Source: DATAYA01 sp036272815
GTDB lineage: Bacteria; Pseudomonadota; Alphaproteobacteria; Acetobacterales; Acetobacteraceae
DNA length: 10,291 nucleotides
Reading direction: 5' to 3'
Assembly: GCA_036272815.1 (NCBI GenBank)
Contig: DATAYA010000018.1
Location: 1 to 10,291 of the forward strand
Below are positions 5,581-10,291 of this stretch, piece by piece (within the stretch, counting starts at the first letter, position 1; each line of letters opens with the position of its first letter). Under the pieces are notes generated by a model, which was not told the DNA's origin, searched no databases, and saw only the letters and a program-made list of their open reading frames with translations. The position numbers and the translations under genes are program-made.

Positions 5581-6420
5581 ATGGTCCGCATCGCACCGCT
5601 CCTGCTGGCACTCTCGCTTCTCGCCCCGGGCTCCGCCGCCTCCCAGGGTTTCGGGGCGCCCGGCCTGATAAACCCGCTGCTGCCCGGCGGGCTCGCGGCA
5701 CCCCTGCCGGCACAATCGGCCGGCCCGTTCCCGGCCTCGCCCGGCGCGCTCTGCCGGGCGGCGATCGCCGCGGCGGAGGCGCGGCACGGCATCCCGGCCG
5801 GCCTGTTGCAAGCGATCGGCATGGTCGAGAGCGGCCGCACCGATCCCGCGACCGGCGCCCGCTCGCCCTGGCCCTGGACCGTCGATGCCGACGGGCGCGG
5901 CGCGTTCCTGCCCACCAAGCCAGCGGCGATCGGCTTCGTCCGCGACGCACTCGCCGGCGGCGCGCAATTCACCGATGTCGGCTGCATGCAGGTCAATTTG
6001 CAGCACCACCCGCACGCCTTCGCGTCGCTTCCCGATGCCTTCGACCCGTATCAGAATGCCGAGTACGCGGCCCGCTTCCTGCGCGAGCTGCATGACGGGC
6101 CCGCCGGCGGGGACTGGATGCGCGCGGCCGGGTTCTACCACTCCCAGACACCCGACCTCGCCGAGCCGTATCGGCGGCAGGTGCAGGCGGCGATGCACGG
6201 CGCGCCGATCCCGTCCGGCGGCGCCGATGCGATGTTCGCCTCGGCCTCCGCGCCGCCGAGGCCGGGCGGCGGCGGGCAGTCGCTGCTCGGCGGCCGGGCG
6301 CTGCGTTTCGCGATGCCGGCGGGCACGATCGGGCGCGGGCTTTCCGCCTACCGCGGCGCGCCGATCCTGGTCTCCGGGTACCGCTATGCCGCCGCGTCGC
6401 CGCCGCCGCTCGCCCGCTGA
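5581..6420 (+). CDS. Secreted lytic transglycosylase (SLT domain)
   Basis: Predicted to cleave the glycan backbone of peptidoglycan in the periplasm. The 279-residue product starts with a signal peptide: a hydrophobic run from residue 4 to about 16, with probable cleavage after GSAA near 20. A Pro/Gly-rich linker follows. The SLT-type catalytic domain spans about 57-210. The catalytic glutamate is Glu83 in AIGMVESGR, followed by GCMQVNLQHHP at 134-144, FDPYQNAEYAARFL at 154-167 and the segment AGFYHSQTPDL at 183-193. The insertion between the glutamate and GCMQVN is longer than in Slt70. Residues 210-279 are a low-complexity tail without a recognised domain. The start has only a weak ribosome site. 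It follows the methyltransferase by 32 bases. Substrate and partners are unknown; a housekeeping wall role is likelier than a secretion-system role, because no secretion genes are nearby. Confidence 0.85.
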   Translation: MVRIAPLLLALSLLAPGSAASQGFGAPGLINPLLPGGLAAPLPAQSAGPFPASPGALCRAAIAAAEARHGIPAGLLQAIGMVESGRTDPATGARSPWPWTVDADGRGAFLPTKPAAIGFVRDALAGGAQFTDVGCMQVNLQHHPHAFASLPDAFDPYQNAEYAARFLRELHDGPAGGDWMRAAGFYHSQTPDLAEPYRRQVQAAMHGAPIPSGGADAMFASASAPPRPGGGGQSLLGGRALRFAMPAGTIGRGLSAYRGAPILVSGYRYAAASPPPLAR

Positions 6421-6422
6421 GG

Positions 6423-6451
6423 TTGCCGCATGGGAGCACCTCCGATACGGT
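6423..6451 (+). promoter_or_regulatory. Possible promoter for the aminotransferase unit
   Basis: TTGCCG (6423-6428) and TACGGT (6446-6451) are separated by 17 bases in the 56-base gap before the first aminotransferase. Each hexamer matches only about half its consensus, so this could be chance in GC-rich DNA. Confidence 0.25.
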
Positions 6452-6476
6452 TCCGCGCCTCTCCCGGAGCCCGCAG

Positions 6477-7679
6477 ATGTCCCTCACCGCCGAACGCCTC
6501 GACCGCATCAGCCCGAGCCAGACGATCGCTATCACCACCAAGGCGCGTGCGCTGCAGGCCGCCGGGCGGGACGTCATCAGCCTGTCCTCCGGCGAGCCCG
6601 ATTTCGATACGCCGGCCAACGTCAAGCAGGCGGCGATCCGCGCCATCGAGGCCGGCGAGACGAAATACACCGACGTCGCCGGCACCGCGGCACTGCGCCG
6701 CGCGGTCACCGAGAAGTTCCGCCGCGATTCCGGCATCGACTACAAACCGGAGGAGATCATCGTCTCCACCGGCGGCAAGCAGGTCATCTTTAATGCCATG
6801 CTCGCGACGCTGAATGCGGGCGACGAGGTGGTGATCCCGACGCCGTGCTGGGTCAGCTATCCCGACATCGTCGAACTCGCCGAGGGCAAGCCGGTGCTCG
6901 TCTCCTGCGAGCAGAACAACGGCTTCAAGCTGCGCGCCGAGGCGCTGGAGGCGGCGATCACGCCGCGCACCAAGTGGTTCCTGCTGAACAACCCGTGCAA
7001 TCCGACGGGGGCGGCCTATTCCGCCGCGGAGCTGCGGCCGATCTGCGACGCGCTGCTGCGCCACCCGGATGTCTGGGTGTTCACCGACGACATCTATGAG
7101 AAGCTCGCCTATGACGGCTTCAAGCCGGCCACCATCGTCGAGGTCGAGCCGCGCTTGCGCGAGCGCACCGTGACGATGAACGGATGCAGCAAGGCGTACG
7201 CGATGACCGGCTGGCGCATCGGTTTCTGCGGCGCGCCCGTGGCGCTGATAAAGGCGATGGACAAATTGCAGAGCCAGTCGACGTCGAGCACGTCCTCGAT
7301 CAGCCAGGCCGCCGCCGTCGAGGCGCTGACCGGGCAGCAGGACTCGATCGCGGCGATGACGCGGACGTATCAGCAGCGGCGCGACCTCGTGGTGTCCATG
7401 CTCAACGAGGCGCCGGGCATCACCTGCCACAAGCCGGAGGGCGCGTTCTACGTGTTCCCGAGCGTGCATGGCTGCATCGGCAAGACCACGCCGGCGGGCA
7501 CCCGCATCACCGACGACGAGTCGTTCGTGACCGCGCTGCTGGACGAGACCGGCGTTGCCGCCGTGCATGGCGGTGCGTTCATGCATCCCGGGCATTTCCG
7601 CATCAGCTACGCGACGGATACCGAAAGCCTGCGCGAGGCCTGCGGCCGCATCCAGCGGTTCTGCCGGGCGCTTGCGTAA
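6477..7679 (+). CDS. Class I PLP-dependent aminotransferase, aspartate aminotransferase type (upstream copy)
   Basis: Fold-type I, PLP-dependent aminotransferase of 400 residues, closest by motif to the bacterial AspC (I-beta/AAT) group; transfer of the aspartate amino group to 2-oxoglutarate is the likeliest reaction. Landmarks: SSGEPDFDTP at 37-46, GGKQ at 99-102, NPCNPTGA with Asn175, DDIYEKLAYDGF at 204-215 (Asp204/Tyr207 hold the cofactor), SKAYAMTGWRIGF with the PLP lysine at 239, QSTSSTSSISQ at 267-277, and carboxylate-binding Arg375 in FRISYAT. Residue 124 is Cys where a Tyr is usual (PCWVSYP). The position of Thermus Lys12, recalled as used for prephenate, is Ser12, arguing against that substrate. 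The ATG at 6477 has GGAG seven bases upstream, excluding an in-frame TTG 18 codons earlier. No signal peptide; cytoplasmic. Confidence 0.92.
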   Translation: MSLTAERLDRISPSQTIAITTKARALQAAGRDVISLSSGEPDFDTPANVKQAAIRAIEAGETKYTDVAGTAALRRAVTEKFRRDSGIDYKPEEIIVSTGGKQVIFNAMLATLNAGDEVVIPTPCWVSYPDIVELAEGKPVLVSCEQNNGFKLRAEALEAAITPRTKWFLLNNPCNPTGAAYSAAELRPICDALLRHPDVWVFTDDIYEKLAYDGFKPATIVEVEPRLRERTVTMNGCSKAYAMTGWRIGFCGAPVALIKAMDKLQSQSTSSTSSISQAAAVEALTGQQDSIAAMTRTYQQRRDLVVSMLNEAPGITCHKPEGAFYVFPSVHGCIGKTTPAGTRITDDESFVTALLDETGVAAVHGGAFMHPGHFRISYATDTESLREACGRIQRFCRALA

Positions 7680-7691
7680 GATGAGGGCCAA

Positions 7692-7796
7692 GAAAGGGCA
7701 GCGGCGCTGCCCCTGCACCCCGCCAAGGGCAGTCGCCCTTGGAGCCGGGGGTTTGCGGCCTCAGGCCCCAACGGGGTCGAGGGGTGGCACCCCTGG
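7692..7796. repeat. Palindrome-rich intergenic element (cluster of hairpins)
   Basis: The 129-base gap between the aminotransferases contains no credible ORF but is full of inverted repeats. GGGCAGCG pairs with CGCTGCCC around one base (7696-7712). CCAAGGGC pairs with GCCCTTGG around AGTC (7723-7742). GGCC pairs with GGCC around TCA (7757-7767), alternating with CCCC/GGGG around AAC (7766-7776). AGGGGTG pairs with CACCCCT around one base (7780-7794). This resembles REP-like dispersed intergenic elements of GC-rich alphaproteobacteria. Possible roles are attenuation or mRNA stabilisation between the two genes. There is no U-tract, so it is not a classical terminator. Copy number elsewhere in the genome is unknown. 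Confidence 0.65.
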
Positions 7797-7808
7797 CCTT
7801 GCCTCCTG

Positions 7809-9011
7809 ATGCCCGCGCTGGCGCGCCGCCTGGCGCAAGTCCCCGCCGCCGCGACGCTCGCGATGGCCAACGCCGCCCGCGCGCTGCGGGCGCAGGGCGT
7901 GCCGGTGATCTCGCTCGCGGTCGGCGAGCCGGACTTCGCGACGCCGCGCCATGCGATCGAGGCCGCCTATCAGGCGGCGTTGCGCGGCGAGACCAAGTAT
8001 CCGCCGATCGACGGCATCCCGGCGCTGAAGCAGGCGATCGTGCGCAAGTTCCAGCGCGATTCCGGGCTCGATTTCGCGCTCGATCAGGTGATGGTCAGCA
8101 ACGGCGGCAAGCAGTCGATCACAAACGCGCTGATGGCGACGCTCGACGAGGGCGACGAGGTGGTGATCCCGGCTCCCTACTGGGGCGCCTATCCGCTGAT
8201 GGCGAAGCTGCACGGCGGCGTGCCGGTCGCGGTGAACTGTCCGCAGAACAACGGCTTTCGCCTTCGCCCCGAGGACCTCGACGCGGCGATCACGCCGCGC
8301 ACCAAATGGCTCATGCTCAACTTTCCCAATAATCCGACGGGCGCTTCCTGCACGCCCGAGCAGATGGCGGCCATCGGCGCGGTGATGCTGCGCCATCCGC
8401 ATGTGTGGATCCTGTCCGACGACATGTACGAGCACCTCGTCTATGACGGCTTCGGCCACGCGACCATGGCCGCCGTCGAGCCACGGCTGCGCGAGCGGAC
8501 GCTGACGATCAGCGGTGTCTCCAAGACCTACGCCATGACCGGCTGGCGCATCGGGTTTGCGGCCGGCCCGAACGAGCTGATCCGCGCGATGGTGAGCGTG
8601 CAGGGACACGCGACCGCCGGCATCTCCGCCGTCGGGCAGGCCGCGGCCGTCGCCGCGCTGGACGGCCCGCAGGACGAGGTGCCGGTGATGATCGAGGCCT
8701 ATCGCCGGCGTCGCGATCTGGTGGTGGAGGCGCTGAACGCGTGCCCCGGGATCGCCTGCCACAAGCCCGAAGGCGCGTTCTACGTCTATCCGAACATCGC
8801 CGGCTGCATCGGCCGCACCACCGAAGCCGGCCGCCACATCGGGACCGACCAGGATTTCGCGCTGGCGTTGCTCGAGGAAAAGCACGTCGCCCTCGTGCAG
8901 GGCTCCGCCTTCGGCATGAGCCCGTACGTGCGGATCAGCTACGCGACCGACGACGCATCGCTGGCCGAAGCCTGCACGCGCATCAAGGCGTTCTGTTCCG
9001 CGCTGAGATGA
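7809..9011 (+). CDS. Class I PLP-dependent aminotransferase, tandem paralogue (downstream copy)
   Basis: Second 400-residue PLP aminotransferase, aligning without gaps to the gene upstream; by hand count about 219 of 400 residues are identical. Equivalent sites are kept: AVGEPDFATP at 37-46, NPTG with Asn175, SDDMYEHLVYDGF from 203, the PLP lysine at 239 in SKTYAMTGWRIGF, and Arg375 in VRISYAT. Probable substrate-pocket segments differ: YWGAYP instead of CWVSYP at 124-129, and QGHATAGISAVGQ instead of the Ser/Thr-rich QSTS region at 265-277. That suggests a different amino donor, not simple redundancy. No Shine-Dalgarno precedes the ATG at 7809, which follows the palindromic spacer; the N-terminus nevertheless matches the paralogue residue for residue in length, so the start is sound. 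Its stop overlaps the acetyltransferase start. The substrate cannot be assigned. Confidence 0.9.
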   Translation: MPALARRLAQVPAAATLAMANAARALRAQGVPVISLAVGEPDFATPRHAIEAAYQAALRGETKYPPIDGIPALKQAIVRKFQRDSGLDFALDQVMVSNGGKQSITNALMATLDEGDEVVIPAPYWGAYPLMAKLHGGVPVAVNCPQNNGFRLRPEDLDAAITPRTKWLMLNFPNNPTGASCTPEQMAAIGAVMLRHPHVWILSDDMYEHLVYDGFGHATMAAVEPRLRERTLTISGVSKTYAMTGWRIGFAAGPNELIRAMVSVQGHATAGISAVGQAAAVAALDGPQDEVPVMIEAYRRRRDLVVEALNACPGIACHKPEGAFYVYPNIAGCIGRTTEAGRHIGTDQDFALALLEEKHVALVQGSAFGMSPYVRISYATDDASLAEACTRIKAFCSALR

Positions 9012-10000
9012 AGGCGACGCTGCGTGCCGGCCGGGATGCGGACGCGGCCGGCTTCATCGCGCTGATCGGTGCATGCTGGACCGAGTATCCGGGGATCGTG
9101 CTCGACATCGACGGCGAGGTGCCGGAGTTGCGGGCACTGGCCTCGTACTATGCAAAGAAGGGTGGCGCGCTGTGGGCGGCCCAGGCCGCGGGGCAGATGG
9201 TCGGCATGGTCGCCGCGTGGCCCGGCGACGGCGGCGCATGGGAGGTGGGGCGGATGTACGTCGCCGCCGCCGAACGCGGCTCCGGGCTCGCGCACCGCCT
9301 GCTCGATGTGGCGGAGGCGCACGCGGCGGCTTCCGGCGCGGTGCGGCTGGAGCTGTGGTCCGACACGCGCTTCGACCGCGCGCACCGCTTCTATGAGAAG
9401 CGCAGCTACATCCGGCACGGCGCGATAAGGCCGCTCGACGACATCTCGCATTCGATCGAGTTCCACTACGAGAAGCCGCTCGGCGAGTGCGCGGTTGCCG
9501 TGCTCGATGCCGCGGGTGCGGCTTCGGCGGTGCCGCGTCTCGCCGCGATCCTCGCCGCCTGCGTCGAGGCCGGCGCTTCGGTCTCCTATCTGCCGCCCTT
9601 GGCGCCCGCGATCGCGCAGGCGGCGATGTGGCGCGCTGCCCGTGGGGTCGCGACCGGCGAGCATCGGGTGCTGGCCGCCTGGTCGCGCGGGGTGCTGGCG
9701 GGGACGGTGCAGCTCGCCCTCGCGACGCAGCCGAACCAGCCCCATCGTGCTGAGGTGCAGAAGCTGCTCGTGCATCCCGACGCGCGGCGGCGCGGCCTCG
9801 CGCGCGCGCTGCTGAGTGCGGCGGAGCAGGTTGCACGCGCGGCCGGCCGCACGCTGCTCACGCTCGACACCAACGCGGGCAGCGAAGCGGAGCAGCTCTA
9901 TCGTACCGCCGGCTGGACAGAGGCCGGGCGCATCCCCGGATTTTCGCTGGGCGCCGATGGGACGCTCACCCCGACAGTCATCTTCTATCGCCAGCTCTGA
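9008..10000 (+). CDS. Double GNAT-domain N-acetyltransferase
   Basis: The 330-residue product contains two fused GNAT folds, each predicted to bind acetyl-CoA and acylate an amine. Domain 1 (about 1-155) has VGRMYVAAAERGSGLAHRLL at 80-99, where ERGSGLA is the pyrophosphate-binding loop, and FDRAHRFYEKRSY near 122-134. Domain 2 (about 163-330) has VQKLLVHPDARRRGLARALL at 250-269, with RRRGLA as the loop, then TLDTNAGSEAEQLYRTAGW at 285-303. Both loops look functional, so neither half is clearly dead. The two domains are only distantly alike, suggesting fusion of different GNATs or an old duplication. The ATG overlaps the stop of the second aminotransferase (ATGA), strong evidence for coupled translation. 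The acceptor may be an amine or amino acid handled by that enzyme, but this is inference. The C-terminus converges on the lipoprotein gene 11 bases away. Confidence 0.88.
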   Translation: MKATLRAGRDADAAGFIALIGACWTEYPGIVLDIDGEVPELRALASYYAKKGGALWAAQAAGQMVGMVAAWPGDGGAWEVGRMYVAAAERGSGLAHRLLDVAEAHAAASGAVRLELWSDTRFDRAHRFYEKRSYIRHGAIRPLDDISHSIEFHYEKPLGECAVAVLDAAGAASAVPRLAAILAACVEAGASVSYLPPLAPAIAQAAMWRAARGVATGEHRVLAAWSRGVLAGTVQLALATQPNQPHRAEVQKLLVHPDARRRGLARALLSAAEQVARAAGRTLLTLDTNAGSEAEQLYRTAGWTEAGRIPGFSLGADGTLTPTVIFYRQL

Positions 10001-10011
10001 CGCGGAGCCGA

Positions 10012-10158
10012 TCAGCAGGGCGGCGTGTTCGCGGTGCCGCAGGCCGCTTGCGGGGGCACGACGACGGTCGTGTGCGATGGCGGCGATCCGCCGCCGAAGC
10101 TCAGGCTCAGGCAGCCGCCCAGCGCCAGCACCGACAGCAGCACCAGAAGTCGCATCAT
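10012..10158 (-). CDS. Small predicted lipoprotein, 48 residues
   Basis: Short secreted product: MMRLLVLLSVLALGGC is a signal peptide ending in a lipobox-like LGGC with Cys16 as the lipidation site. The mature part is about 33 residues, Gly/Ser/Pro-rich (LSLSFGGGSPPSHTT), then VVVPPQAAC and a terminal PPC. The two further cysteines at 40 and 48 could form a disulfide in the periplasm. The first ATG at 10158 is preceded by GGGGGAGAGAA, with GGAG ten bases upstream; ATG 10155 is an alternative. The frame stays open further upstream, but that stretch is Arg-rich and not credible as protein. It lies 28 bases after the end of another minus-strand gene and converges with the acetyltransferase. Function unknown; small lipoproteins of this style are frequent in alphaproteobacteria. 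Confidence 0.7.
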   Translation of the reverse strand: MMRLLVLLSVLALGGCLSLSFGGGSPPSHTTVVVPPQAACGTANTPPC

Positions 10159-10186
10159 CTTCTGTTCTCTCCCCCGCGCCATGCCC

Positions 10187-10291
10187 TCAGCGTAGCGGGG
10201 GCGTCGGAGATTCCCAACCTCCGGCCGCAGCGATCCGTGCCGCCGCGAGCGCCGCGTCGCCCGGCGCGGCATCAACCGTCTCGCCGAGGGT
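10187..10291 (-). CDS. 3' end of an unidentified gene (34 codons visible)
   Basis: A minus-strand frame is open from the window edge to a TGA at 10189-10187. It encodes an Ala-rich tail that begins TLGETVDAAPGDAALAAARI and ends in SPTPPLR. Third codon positions are mostly G or C, as in real genes here, and the small lipoprotein follows 28 bases later on the same strand. The visible part is too short to recognise a family, and it could still be chance reading in GC-rich DNA. Confidence 0.4.
   Translation of the reverse strand, partial: TLGETVDAAPGDAALAAARIAAAGGWESPTPPLR

Noticed and set aside
4865..6420. Methyltransferase plus lytic transglycosylase as phage remnants
   Set aside because: No integrase, structural phage gene, attachment site or composition shift is visible, and both genes share the codon use of their housekeeping neighbours.
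6384..8885. Long antisense frames opposite both aminotransferases (6384-7718 and 7761-8885)
   Set aside because: They are mirror products of the third-position G/C bias of the sense genes, show no protein motifs, and appear opposite both paralogues for the same reason.

Overview
The window is chromosomal DNA from a very GC-rich alphaproteobacterium, most likely in the Rhodospirillales and plausibly Acetobacteraceae. Three things point there: strong G/C preference at third codon positions, the dnaA / rpsT / enoyl-CoA hydratase / mutM || ubiE / coaBC gene order typical of alphaproteobacteria, and promoter-like sequences that resemble the Caulobacter housekeeping consensus. The taxonomic call is inference, since there is no rRNA or other marker here.

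Left half, minus strand (1-2821). The genes read leftward: mutM (DNA glycosylase), an enoyl-CoA hydratase, rpsT (ribosomal protein S20) with its own good promoter and a strong intrinsic terminator, then the first 167 codons of dnaA, which runs off the left edge. The dnaA leader holds an 11-bp tandem repeat; I see no DnaA boxes and no evidence that oriC lies here.

Middle, plus strand (2849-6420). ubiE diverges from mutM across only 27 bp and overlaps coaBC by 4 bases (GTGA). No ubiB lies between ubiE and coaBC, and no dut follows coaBC, although both are common in this neighbourhood in relatives. The next genes are an orphan NPPY-motif methyltransferase and a secreted lytic transglycosylase.

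Right half, plus strand (6477-10000). Two class I aminotransferases of exactly 400 residues lie in tandem. They align without gaps at about 55% identity (hand count) and are separated by a 129-bp spacer packed with palindromes. The second overlaps, by ATGA, a gene encoding two fused GNAT acetyltransferase domains. The right edge returns to the minus strand, with a 48-residue predicted lipoprotein and the 3' end of an unidentified gene.

Most of the window is housekeeping: replication initiation, translation, base-excision repair, quinone and CoA synthesis, and amino-acid metabolism. I see no phage, IS element, CRISPR array, tRNA, rRNA or clear defence system. The points most worth following up are the altered MutM zinc finger, the orphan methyltransferase at the coaBC locus, the tandem aminotransferases with the double-GNAT partner, and the palindrome-rich spacer.
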